This document shows, in pieces, positions 16,716 through 24,646 of a stretch of 64,000 nt of DNA (the first letter of the stretch is position 1; each line of letters starts with the position of its first letter). The stretch is from Foetidibacter luteolus (GTDB lineage: Bacteria > Bacteroidota > Bacteroidia > Chitinophagales > Chitinophagaceae). A program made the position numbers and the translations under genes. The stretch spans positions 100,563 to 164,562 of the forward strand of contig NZ_VVIP01000049.1 in assembly GCF_009650435.1 (NCBI RefSeq), read 5' to 3'. The notes under the pieces were generated by a model. It worked only from the letters and a program-made list of their open reading frames with translations, did not search any database and was not told the DNA's origin.

Positions 16716-19160
16716 CTATTCCGTCCTCAAACTCTTCACCGGGTTTGCCATTGCCGCCTTTATTGCCTGGAAACTTATGGTTGCCAGTGCAATAACTACT
16801 GCTACAAGACCGCCCGTAGCAAATAACCACCAACTGATCTTGATGCGGTACACATAATCCTGCAACCATTGGTGCATGAAGTACCAGGCAATGGGGGATG
16901 CAATTACAAACGCGATTGAAATAAGTACGATGAATTCTTTTGAAAAAAGATAGACAATGTTTGATGCGGTTGCACCAAGCACTTTTCTTATGCCCACTTC
17001 TTTTAATCTCTGCACTGCCATGAACGATGCTAAACCGTATAACCCTAAACAGCTCAAGAGTATGGCGATGGCTGCAAAAATTTTATACAACTGCGCCAAC
17101 TGGTTTTCCTGTTTGTAAAAACTATCAATCTTATCATCAAGAAACCTGTACTCATAAACGAAGTTTGGAAATGTTTGCTCACATATTGTTTTAACAGATT
17201 CCAGCGTAGCGGAAATATTTGCTGTAGCCATTTTTATTCCCGCCTGGCTGTACATGGTGTTGTTGGTGGTAATGAGCAATGGTGCAAGATCATGACGGAA
17301 GGACCGGTTGTTAAAATCCTTCAGTACCCCAACAACAGGACATTTTATCCTGTCACCCCATATACTTATTTCTTTGTTCAGTATATCTTCCGGTTTATTA
17401 AAACCCAAGCTCTTCACCAGTGATTCATTCACCAAAAACTCCTGTGTGTAGCCGGAAGGCTTTAAGTTTCTTCCGGCAATTAAGGGCAGCTTGTATGCGG
17501 AAACATATTCGTCGTCAGCAAATTTTGTAATGACTTTGAAATCCGCCTCCTTAGTTGCACGGTCAAATTTAAATGTGCTCCATATATCATTAGCATCTTC
17601 AACCGGCGTGTTGGAACTGAAGCTTACATTCTGCACGCCGTTTACTGACAACAACTTTTCCCTCAAATAATCCAGCCTGCTAATGCGGAGGCTATCTACA
17701 CGGAAAGGCACATTTATGATCGCTTCTTTATCAAACCCTATTGGCTGGTCCATAAAGTAACTCATTTGCTTAACAATGATGAATGTACCGATGATAAGCG
17801 CCTGTGCAATGATGAACTGAAATACTACCAATCCTCGTCGTAACGAAATTCCCTTTGCAGTATTTACCGTGAGTTTGCTTTTCAGAGCATTAACAGGATT
17901 AAAACGCGACAGAACAATAGATGGGTAAAAACCCGAGAGTGCAGTTACGGCAAGTGTTACCGTCAAAAGAAATAAAATGATCGCAGGATTAGTCAGCACG
18001 TTGAATGAAAGCGAAAGCTCCAGCAGTTGGTTTACATAAGGCATTACAAAGATTGCAACTGCTACAGCCAGCACTACCGCGCCTGTAACAATCAAAAATG
18101 TTTCGATGATGAACTGGAACTGCAATTGAAATTTGTTGCCCCCCAAGACTTTTCTTACACCAACCTCCTTTGCACGGTTAACGGCCTGCGCAGTAGAGAG
18201 ATTGATGAAGTTTACACTGGCAATTAACAGGATGAATGCTGCGATAAGCCACAACACATTCAGCAGTTGCCGGCTGATTGTTTTGTTGCTGTAATTACCT
18301 GTTTGTGTATCGTAATGAACTTCGGTTAACGGTTGTACAACGTAACTATCCTTATTGCCGGCAGGTACCACTTTTCTTGCGTATGCCTGTAGCTGCCGGT
18401 TAAAATTATCGGCAGGAACATTGGGCGGCAACATAATGAAACAACCGAAACCAGCATTGGCCCTATCCCCCCAATCGGTAGATTTCTCAATAATACTTCC
18501 GGTAAAGCTTGACCCATAAGTCACCACAACCTTTAGCTGAAAATCAGTATTGGCAGGTATGGTTGCAAGAATGCCTGACACTTTCAATACTTCTGTGCCG
18601 TGCTCGAATATAAACCCGCCTGCTTCCAGCTTAACAGTTTTGCCCATGGCTGTTTTCCAGTCACCAAAATATTTTTCCGCCACTTCTTTCGTCAGCAATA
18701 CATTGTTCGGTTCTTTTAAAGATTCGTACGACCCGGCAAGCAAAGGATAATCAAACATCTTAAAGAACGACGGCCCTGTAAAGAATACACCTTTAGCTTC
18801 TTTAAACGTTTTTACCGTTCCGTTATCGCCAGGTACCAGCAATTGATCATCGCTACTTGCAAAAACCGGGGCTACCTCCTCTATTTCAGGAAAGGCCGTT
18901 TTTAATGCGCCGGGCATGGGAAAAGGAACGTCTTTTCCATAAGAAATATCGGCCGCACCTGCGTGGTGATATTCAGTTAACACCCGATAGACACGATCTT
19001 TCTTTGAGTGAAAATTATCGAAGCTTGTTTGAAATTGTATAATAATGAAAATCGTCAGGCAAACAGCAATACCGACAGCCAACCCGGCGATGTTGATAAT
19101 GGTGTAATCCCTGTTACGTGTTAAGCTTCTGAATGCGGTCTTAAAATAATTTTGAAACAT
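16716..19160 (-). CDS. ABC transporter permease, FtsX/MacB type
   Basis: An 814-residue permease made of two repeats, each a MacB-type periplasmic core and FtsX module. The start at 19160 (MFQNYFKTAFRSLTRNRDYT) is the usual N-terminus of this Bacteroidota family; a longer frame adds 37 residues without homologous character. The first membrane helix is near 20-42; the FtsX helices fall near 300-420 and 690-800, with the conserved KEVGIRKVLGAT segment before the last group and its counterpart KEVGVRKVLGG before the first. Such proteins couple ATPase action to export or envelope work. No ATPase gene is adjacent, so its partner is encoded elsewhere. Confidence 0.88.
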   Translation of the reverse strand: MFQNYFKTAFRSLTRNRDYTIINIAGLAVGIAVCLTIFIIIQFQTSFDNFHSKKDRVYRVLTEYHHAGAADISYGKDVPFPMPGALKTAFPEIEEVAPVFASSDDQLLVPGDNGTVKTFKEAKGVFFTGPSFFKMFDYPLLAGSYESLKEPNNVLLTKEVAEKYFGDWKTAMGKTVKLEAGGFIFEHGTEVLKVSGILATIPANTDFQLKVVVTYGSSFTGSIIEKSTDWGDRANAGFGCFIMLPPNVPADNFNRQLQAYARKVVPAGNKDSYVVQPLTEVHYDTQTGNYSNKTISRQLLNVLWLIAAFILLIASVNFINLSTAQAVNRAKEVGVRKVLGGNKFQLQFQFIIETFLIVTGAVVLAVAVAIFVMPYVNQLLELSLSFNVLTNPAIILFLLTVTLAVTALSGFYPSIVLSRFNPVNALKSKLTVNTAKGISLRRGLVVFQFIIAQALIIGTFIIVKQMSYFMDQPIGFDKEAIINVPFRVDSLRISRLDYLREKLLSVNGVQNVSFSSNTPVEDANDIWSTFKFDRATKEADFKVITKFADDEYVSAYKLPLIAGRNLKPSGYTQEFLVNESLVKSLGFNKPEDILNKEISIWGDRIKCPVVGVLKDFNNRSFRHDLAPLLITTNNTMYSQAGIKMATANISATLESVKTICEQTFPNFVYEYRFLDDKIDSFYKQENQLAQLYKIFAAIAILLSCLGLYGLASFMAVQRLKEVGIRKVLGATASNIVYLFSKEFIVLISIAFVIASPIAWYFMHQWLQDYVYRIKISWWLFATGGLVAVVIALATISFQAIKAAMANPVKSLRTE

Positions 19161-19606
19161 ACCCGGCGGTTTAAGCTTTAAGGGCGCAAACGGAATGCCA
19201 TTACACAATCGGCAAGAGCAGCCCTTATCTGGCGCTGCCGGCAAAAACGGTACTGCACGTTTTTGATACATCAGTGTTCGTTTTTGTTACAGTAAAAATC
19301 AAAGTGTGCAGTAATATGTTGCAGTTTGTACCGTTTAGCCGCCAGGGCTGTAGCATTGTGATTGAGTTTAAAGCGTCGCTTTAAAAGGCCAGGGTATAGC
19401 CCCTAATGGTAAAACAGCCCTTACATGCCTAAAAACAATAGCGTTTGTGCCGGTGGCAACCCCGGCATTACAGCCTCCGAGGATGAGTTCAATACAATCG
19501 CAGTCCCGTAAACCCATAATTAGCATGCCTGGCTACCCAAGTTCAGTCAATATAGGCTTAAGCCGTACCTCGCTGCGTTTAAGCCCAATATTTTAGCAGT
19601 AGTCAA
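19161..19606. other. intergenic region, no gene
   Basis: About 445 bp without a supported gene. It contains a perfect inverted repeat TTTAAAGCG-T-CGCTTTAAA near 19368-19386 and, at its right end, the hairpin element at 19531-19590 that marks the end of the AT-rich island. Confidence 0.6.
19531..19590 (-). repeat. cassette-end-like hairpin element, copy 1
   Basis: GGCTACCCAAGTTCAGTCAA leads into ATAGGCTTAA, and TTAAGCC follows about 17 bases later to close a hairpin (19555-19585). It lies 17 bp beyond the stop of the proline-dehydrogenase-like gene. Its sister at 20776-20836 has the same order and nearly the same sequence 19 bp beyond the stop of the carbonic anhydrase gene. Confidence 0.6.
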
Positions 19607-20542
19607 CTATTCTACAATATCAGCAAGTCCTCTGAAAAGGTTTAGAGGGTATTCTGCCCAACGATTGCACAAATACAAGTACCATTCTTTTCCATAAACA
19701 ACATAAATCCTGCATTTATAGCCCTTATCTTTAAAAGTTTTCAGTTCTTCATTGCAAATCCCTAAAAGTCTTTCTATTACGTAATTTGAAGGCGCATGTT
19801 TATCAATAAGTTCAATCGATCTATTATGAATTTTGCTATCGTGAGATGCAATCGCACATTTATGATTAGCCGCCAAAAGTTCCTCTACATAACTCAAATA
19901 AATTTCATCAAGTTCCTTTCCTCTGGCAATTGAAAGGCCTTTTGGTGTATCGTAAGCACCTTTTACCATTCTAATGCTTCCAGGAAGTTTGATTAATTTT
20001 TCAAAATCTTTTCTTGTTCTGTACAGGTAGGCTTGCAATGTGATTCCTAAATTTGAATGTGTTTTTAAAACTTCTTCATAAATTTCGATGATCAGATTAG
20101 TACGGTCAGTTCCTTCCATACTAATGATCACTTCCTGGTTTATCTTATTTGCTTCTTCACAAATAAGTTTCAAATTATTAATAGTCAAATCTCTTGAAAC
20201 CAAAAGCCCAATATGAGATAAATCTAACGAAATTGAAGAGTTGAGGCTTTCAGACTTCACAGTTTTTGCAAAACGTATAAATTCACTAGCTGCCTCGTTA
20301 GCCTCTTTCTCGCTTCTAATACTTTCGCCCATAAAATCTGTTGTAACAACAAAGCCATTCTCATTAATTCTTTTGATGGTTAAAATAGTCTCCTCAATAG
20401 TTTCTCCGCCGATATATCTGTCAGCCGCTTTCTTTAGAGTATTGAAGAGTTTCTCGTTTTGAAGGATGAACTTTTTGACGTCTTCATTCAACGCTGCTTT
20501 TCTTAAAGCATCTGACGCAATTTTTAATAAATCTTGTTCCAT
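19607..20542 (-). CDS. proline dehydrogenase-like flavoenzyme
   Basis: A 311-residue TIM-barrel protein with the PRODH signature order: LQAY (169-172), RMVKGAY (191-197), ASHD (232-235) and YGKEWYLYLCNRWAEYP (283-299) with Arg294 and Glu297. Proline dehydrogenase oxidises proline to pyrroline-5-carboxylate with FAD. In well-studied enzymes two adjacent arginines hold the substrate carboxylate; here the first is Asn293, so the substrate could differ. The gene is AT-rich compared with the flanking chromosome and lies in the 19.5-24.2 kb island. No partner P5C dehydrogenase is nearby. Confidence 0.82.
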   Translation of the reverse strand: MEQDLLKIASDALRKAALNEDVKKFILQNEKLFNTLKKAADRYIGGETIEETILTIKRINENGFVVTTDFMGESIRSEKEANEAASEFIRFAKTVKSESLNSSISLDLSHIGLLVSRDLTINNLKLICEEANKINQEVIISMEGTDRTNLIIEIYEEVLKTHSNLGITLQAYLYRTRKDFEKLIKLPGSIRMVKGAYDTPKGLSIARGKELDEIYLSYVEELLAANHKCAIASHDSKIHNRSIELIDKHAPSNYVIERLLGICNEELKTFKDKGYKCRIYVVYGKEWYLYLCNRWAEYPLNLFRGLADIVE

Positions 20543-20854
20543 AATTTCCCTGTCGCCTGTTTTCTGTTTGCATAACTGCCAAACCTTTTTGTAGAACTAA
20601 ACCTTGTTAGCCTTTCCTGCTTTATGCCAAAGGTCAGAACTTACAGATTCAGCAAAAAGATACGCTGAGAGTTCCATCATAAGGATAAAAATACTCAAAT
20701 GGCTAACCCCTTACCACGCCTGCAGCCCATTAAACCAAAGATTAACTCCACTCAAAATCCGTAACTCATTTACCCGGCTACCGAAGGTTGAGTCAGCATA
20801 GGCTTAAACCAAATCTTCCTTTTGTCTAAGCCCTATATGCTAAGTGCAGCAATT
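20543..20854. other. 312-bp gap inside the island
   Basis: No reading frame with a recognisable product. The right end carries the second copy of the hairpin element (20776-20836). The rest is AT-rich and looks like decayed or promoter sequence for the proline-dehydrogenase-like gene. Confidence 0.5.
20776..20836 (-). repeat. cassette-end-like hairpin element, copy 2
   Basis: GGCTACCGAAGGTTGAGTCA, then ATAGGCTTA (20798-20806) pairing with TAAGCCCTAT (20827-20836). It is 19 bp beyond the stop of the LCIB-like gene. It matches copy 1 (19531) at all but about five positions in the first 32. Confidence 0.6.
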
Positions 20855-21601
20855 TTATGTCGTTAAGTAGTTCAAATTATTTTCTCTTGCTTTGGTTGTT
20901 AGGTCAATGACGTCAAAGCGTCTAACTTCTGTAAAACTTCCCATATCACTGTCGCTATTGATGAGGATTGCACCGACTAAAATTACGAATTTGCAGTTGT
21001 AATTTGTCTTGTCCACTAACTCGTTAATGCGTTTGTCAATGGCCTCGTAAATCACTTCTGTTGCTTCAAAAAGCGGAGTTTGGGCTTGCGTAATTCTGTC
21101 TTGCTGGTTCAGCAAAATTTGTTCAATGATGTTCATTTGATAGTCCAATTCGGTCACGCTTCCTGCCACAATTTGATTGTTGAGCAGTTTTCCTAACGCT
21201 CCTTTTGCCGCACCGCAGCACCCGCTATTTTTACTTTGGCCAAAGCGATGAATTTCGCCAATTGTACCACCTTTGGTTATTCCGATATGTGGGCCATAAT
21301 AAATAAAAACAGCACCGTCATCTGGAACGTGGCTGGCAAATGCTCCCATTCCTGTAAGCCCTGTAAACGGGAAGCCGTCTAAGCCACCCATTTTAAATGG
21401 TCCCAAAAACTCTTGGGTTCGTGCAGGATATTGAATACTGTTTACATCATCGCTACAAATGCTGTCGGCCAGCATTACTTGTTTGGGTTCTAAATCCAGT
21501 TTGTATTCTACAAAGTCTATGATTTTGTTTACGCTGTCTATAGTGGTTATAGCTTTGGGGTACCACTTATGAATAACGTCTAACTTTTCTCTTTTTTTCA
21601 T
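20855..21601 (-). CDS. LCIB-family (theta-type) carbonic anhydrase-like protein
   Basis: A 248-residue protein whose core resembles the LCIB/LCIC proteins of algae: ICSDDVN (48-54), a Gly-rich block GGLDGFPFTGLTGMGAFASH (72-91), VPDDGAVFIYYGPHIGI (92-108) and SGCCGAAKG (127-134). In LCIB-type enzymes zinc is held by two Cys and one His, with Asp and Arg nearby; candidates here are Cys49, His105 and Cys128 or Cys129, with Asp51/Asp52, Arg61 and Arg119. All look intact, so activity (CO2/bicarbonate interconversion) is plausible. It starts 13 bp after the stop of the decayed bestrophin gene, last in an operon with a K+ channel. Family assignment is by motif memory only. Confidence 0.8.
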   Translation of the reverse strand: MKKREKLDVIHKWYPKAITTIDSVNKIIDFVEYKLDLEPKQVMLADSICSDDVNSIQYPARTQEFLGPFKMGGLDGFPFTGLTGMGAFASHVPDDGAVFIYYGPHIGITKGGTIGEIHRFGQSKNSGCCGAAKGALGKLLNNQIVAGSVTELDYQMNIIEQILLNQQDRITQAQTPLFEATEVIYEAIDKRINELVDKTNYNCKFVILVGAILINSDSDMGSFTEVRRFDVIDLTTKARENNLNYLTT

Positions 21602-21614
21602 TTTAATTTATTAT

Positions 21615-21962
21615 TTAAAGAATGATGTTGTTTTTGGGTTGAAAGGCTGATGGCAACTCGGTTTCGCCCAGCATTTCTCTCATGTCAATTTATATGGTCC
21701 GGCTCATTTGGGAAATAGGAACATCGTTGGCACTTCCTTCAAACGGATTTCGGTGCTCTCGCCTACCTGCTCTAACGATGTATAAACCCAGAAAATCAGA
21801 ACACTAAACGGAATAACCAGCCAAACCATATTTAGCTAACCATTTTAAGCCTGCCACTTGATAGAGAACAACAGGAATAATTCCCATAATTAATGTGATG
21901 TAAATATTTCTTCTTGTCCAAAGAAGAAACTCTGAAAGTTTATATGATTTACCCGAATGCAT
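21615..21962 (-). pseudogene. bestrophin-family channel remnant
   Basis: The frame starts MHSGKSYKLSEFLLWTRRNI and runs about 50 residues through VVLYQVAGLKWLAKYG, the N-terminus of bacterial bestrophin channels. It then jumps, in another frame, to VWLVIPFSVLIFWVYTSLEQ and, after a one-base loss, NPFEGSANDVPISQMSRTI, then a TAA in place of the usual Glu codon, and IDMREMLGETELPSAFQPKN to a stop at 21615. A normal bestrophin has about 290 residues, so roughly 500-600 bp is missing from the middle. The ATG overlaps the K+ channel stop (TAATG). The gene is dead here by three lesions. Confidence 0.85.
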
Positions 21963-22633
21963 TATTTTGAATTATTTGAAGTGAACTTACTTATTAAAAT
22001 ACCCACCAAAACGACGGAATAAAATTGCCCTGAAATGCCAAAAAAAGCGGTGATTAGTTTTGTATGATGAGTATTTGGCGTGATGTCTCCAAATCCGATA
22101 CTGGTAAGTGTTATAGAACTAAAATAAACCAAATCAATATAGGTATTGGCAGGACTTGAAAAATCAATACCTTTAAATGATTGCGGGTTTTTATAAACGA
22201 AAAACTGCAACAGAAAAGTGCTGATTTCAATGAGCAAAAAATAGCCACAGGCCGAAGCCGAAATAATATCGGTATTGATATAACTTGGCTTGATTAGGTA
22301 TTTTAGCACCTCCCAAAAAATAAAAAGAAAGAAAATAACATAGCCCATGTTTAGGAAAATAAAATAGTAGGGATTGTTGCCAAAAAATGTTAACCCAATT
22401 GGCAATGCAACAACCAAAAGAAAAAGTGCTTTCTGAATTCGATTTTTCCATTGTCCTTTTTGTATAAAAACACCAACACTTGCAATGCCTAAAATTACCA
22501 TATTTACAGGCCAAATTATTTTTGTATAAAAATCTAAATCATCTAAAAAGATGCCAATAAAAAGATGCTGAATTAAAGCAAAAAGCAATAATTCATATTT
22601 TCGTTTGTGTATGTAGGTTAAAATATTTTTCAT
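21962..22633 (-). CDS. potassium-channel-family membrane protein
   Basis: A 223-residue integral membrane protein with about six hydrophobic segments (near 16-32, 40-57, 68-84, 90-108, 125-147, 194-214). A pore loop with filter-like TSIGFGD (177-183), preceded by ITL, precedes the last helix, as in two-pore-helix Ion_trans_2 channels. GFG rather than GYG is a known selectivity-filter variant. There is no RCK or other regulatory domain. Both ends overlap neighbours as TAATG: the NTF2-like gene upstream and the bestrophin remnant downstream, so translation is coupled. Confidence 0.85.
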   Translation of the reverse strand: MKNILTYIHKRKYELLLFALIQHLFIGIFLDDLDFYTKIIWPVNMVILGIASVGVFIQKGQWKNRIQKALFLLVVALPIGLTFFGNNPYYFIFLNMGYVIFFLFIFWEVLKYLIKPSYINTDIISASACGYFLLIEISTFLLQFFVYKNPQSFKGIDFSSPANTYIDLVYFSSITLTSIGFGDITPNTHHTKLITAFFGISGQFYSVVLVGILISKFTSNNSK

Positions 22634-22953
22634 TAATTCGCTTGTCCTATATCCAAACGGTTTATTTTTCCATCGGAATTTATATGAAATTTAAAATAGG
22701 TTTTAAAGTCGCCCCAGCTTTCGGTGTGGAAGTTTCCTGTAATGTCAAGTCCGTTATTTTCCACTTTGTCAATGCTTGTAAATTTTTCATGTCCGCAAGC
22801 CTCGTTTACAAATTTTGAAAAGCTTCTTATATTTCCATCATCATACAATTTTGTGTCATCTGTAAAGTATGAAAGAAATGTTTTAATATCACCTTGTTGC
22901 CAAGCGTCAAAAGCTTTTTTTACGGTCTCGTTTATTAGTTTTGAAGTATCCAT
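22633..22953 (-). CDS. NTF2-like (SnoaL-type) protein
   Basis: A 106-residue protein of the NTF2-like fold: an N-terminal helix (LINETVKKAFDAWQQGDIKT), FLSYFTDDTKLYDDG, and C-terminal strands ending in INRLDIGQ. Such cavity proteins include enzymes and binding proteins, and the ligand is not predictable. Its stop overlaps the channel start (TAATG), making it the first gene of the four-gene operon that ends in the LCIB-like gene. The 102-bp gap upstream is the likely promoter region. Confidence 0.82.
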   Translation of the reverse strand: MDTSKLINETVKKAFDAWQQGDIKTFLSYFTDDTKLYDDGNIRSFSKFVNEACGHEKFTSIDKVENNGLDITGNFHTESWGDFKTYFKFHINSDGKINRLDIGQAN

Positions 22954-23055
22954 TTTGATATTTTTATTAACTTAATTTTGTTTTGCATTGGTTTGCCAAC
23001 AAGCTGGAAACTTAAAGTTGAAAACATCCTGGTCGTGTAAATTATTTTGTTCAAT

Positions 23056-23415
23056 TTAGTTGGTTTTAGAAAGTGGATGTTGTAAATAAATGATTATCAA
23101 ATTGAGCAACAGAAAAGGCAATTCGATGGCAACGCCTTTTAGATCTTTTCCTAAGAGATGAAAGCAGATAATCATTAAAATTCCCGCTGCCATTAAAAAA
23201 TTCCCCCAAATAAATGTCTTTGTAAAAAGGATAAGCAAAGCGCTAATAATTGTAACTGCCCCGTTTATCATTATGGCAGTTTTGCTAAAATTCCATTTAC
23301 TGAACATTTCCAATATTTCAGTTTTCGCGGTCAGCATTGCATAGCCTTGTTTCAGTCCCATAAAAACAGCACAAAGCGTTAAAATTGAGTTGAAGATTTT
23401 GATTGCTGTTGTCAT
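23056..23415 (-). CDS. DoxX-like small membrane protein
   Basis: A 119-residue protein with four hydrophobic helices (about 7-25, 45-62, 68-85, 95-112) and the ISALLILFTKTF and AAGILMIICFHLL segments of DoxX-like families. These are small quinone- or thiol-associated membrane proteins, mostly uncharacterised. It lies 102 bp upstream of the NTF2-like gene on the same strand, inside the AT-rich island. Confidence 0.65.
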   Translation of the reverse strand: MTTAIKIFNSILTLCAVFMGLKQGYAMLTAKTEILEMFSKWNFSKTAIMINGAVTIISALLILFTKTFIWGNFLMAAGILMIICFHLLGKDLKGVAIELPFLLLNLIIIYLQHPLSKTN

Positions 23416-23427
23416 ATTGTTTATTTA

Positions 23428-23997
23428 TTAGTTGTTTGTCTGTCGACGGTTAGTACGGTCGTTCGTTAGGGTTGGGATTGTACCTAACGGGAACAGCTTA
23501 GCAAGGTGGCGGCAGTTGCAACTGATGCCTAATAGCAAATAAGAAGGTTGAGTATATATGCGCCGCCCAGCCAAATGGTCCAGCCGCTTGTTAATCAAAG
23601 ATTGTTTTTTAGGTAACAAGATGTCTTGCGCATGATTGTTTGTCCCAACTAATTTTAGGGCCGTGTCACCAATTTTGGCAAATTGAAACTGATAGTAAGT
23701 TATGTCAACCTTTAAACGGCTTTTGAAATGGTTTAAGAATTTGTCCAGTTGATAGATGCTTAATTTGCGGGGATCCACAGATGGGTAAAACGAACAACTA
23801 AAAATTGAGCTGTCACCTGAAAGTCTGCTCCAAAAATTAGCTTGTCCTCTTTGTGCGTAATCCCAACCGCCAGGAAATTGAAAGGTTGCTGTGCCGATCT
23901 GTTGGATGATGTGATCAGCTTGTTCTTGGAATTTCTTCCCGCCACGTTTAGCGTTGTTGAAAAAACAGAATAAAACTGCAATAGAAAGAGTTGTCAT
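23428..23997 (-). CDS. hypothetical exported protein
   Basis: From an ATG at 23997 the frame gives 189 residues with a weak signal-like N-terminus (MTTLSIAVLFCFFNNAKRGG). The middle (FPGGWDYAQRGQANFWSRLS and FSCSFYPSVDPRKLSIYQLD) reads like real protein, while the last 25 residues are polar and run through an inverted repeat CGTTAGG...CCTAACG (23466-23491), so the true end may be earlier or the gene damaged. No family is recognised. Confidence is moderate. Confidence 0.45.
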   Translation of the reverse strand: MTTLSIAVLFCFFNNAKRGGKKFQEQADHIIQQIGTATFQFPGGWDYAQRGQANFWSRLSGDSSIFSCSFYPSVDPRKLSIYQLDKFLNHFKSRLKVDITYYQFQFAKIGDTALKLVGTNNHAQDILLPKKQSLINKRLDHLAGRRIYTQPSYLLLGISCNCRHLAKLFPLGTIPTLTNDRTNRRQTNN

Positions 23998-24646
23998 TGT
24001 GGTACGGAATGTCATTTGTGCTTGCCTATAACGTTGCCGCTTTGGCGAAGGGCGGATACCCATCCGTCAGCCGGGAACTGTTGGTGGTTAAAGTTAATGA
24101 GTTGCTGATTATTGTTACTGCTTTATGTACAACATTTTGCCGGGAACTGCTGCCGCGTTGTGCCAGCAAGCCTTTTGTCTATGCACGGTTAACTGTAGCC
24201 TTGGGTAGCCGGCAACTGATAATTCATAAGCGCAGCAGCCTGCATAAACCCGGCAGGGCACCTTCGCAGCCTGGCCAAACAGGATAACCTAAATATGCGA
24301 AAAAAAATTAAACCCTGCAATATTTCTTACGGTCTACCACGATCCCTATTTACCCGGCGCTCTTAAATCCCTTAAATCCAATCATCAATATTGGCGGATT
24401 TTTACTTTACTGCTGTTAACAGTTTTGGCAAGACTGAGAAGAAATTTTTCTGTAGCCGAAGGCGGCAGAATCAAAGCCTATCCTGCGGGAAAAGCTGCGT
24501 AGCGAATCCCGCCGTTGAAGAGTGCGACGCAAGTAAAGCCTCATAGCAGTTCCTCTGCCGGGCTCAAAATAATTCTCTCAGTACATAGGGGCACAACACT
24601 TTAAAGCGGATGCCTGTAATTACTGTAAAAGTTGGTAAAGCGGTTA
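23998..24646. other. intergenic region at the island's right edge
   Basis: About 650 bp without a supported gene. It holds TATAACGTTGCCGCTTTGGC (24030-24049), CTTGGGTAGCC (24202-24212), which is the exact inverse of the island's left-end GGCTACCCAAG, and a copy of the R1 repeat at 24440-24570. Confidence 0.6.
24440..24570 (-). repeat. dispersed R1 repeat, extended copy
   Basis: Blocks GAAGGCGGCAG, GGGAAAAGCTGCGTAGCGAA, GAGTGCGACGCAA (core 24523-24532), GCCTCATAGCAGTTCCT and GCCGGGCTC. The same extended block order is present at 36010-36125. Confidence 0.8.

Noticed and set aside
23466..23491. CGTTAGG...CCTAACG inverted repeat as an integron attC site
   Set aside because: Only one of the two core boxes matches the RYYYAAC/GTTRRRY pattern, and no integrase gene is visible; kept only as a note.
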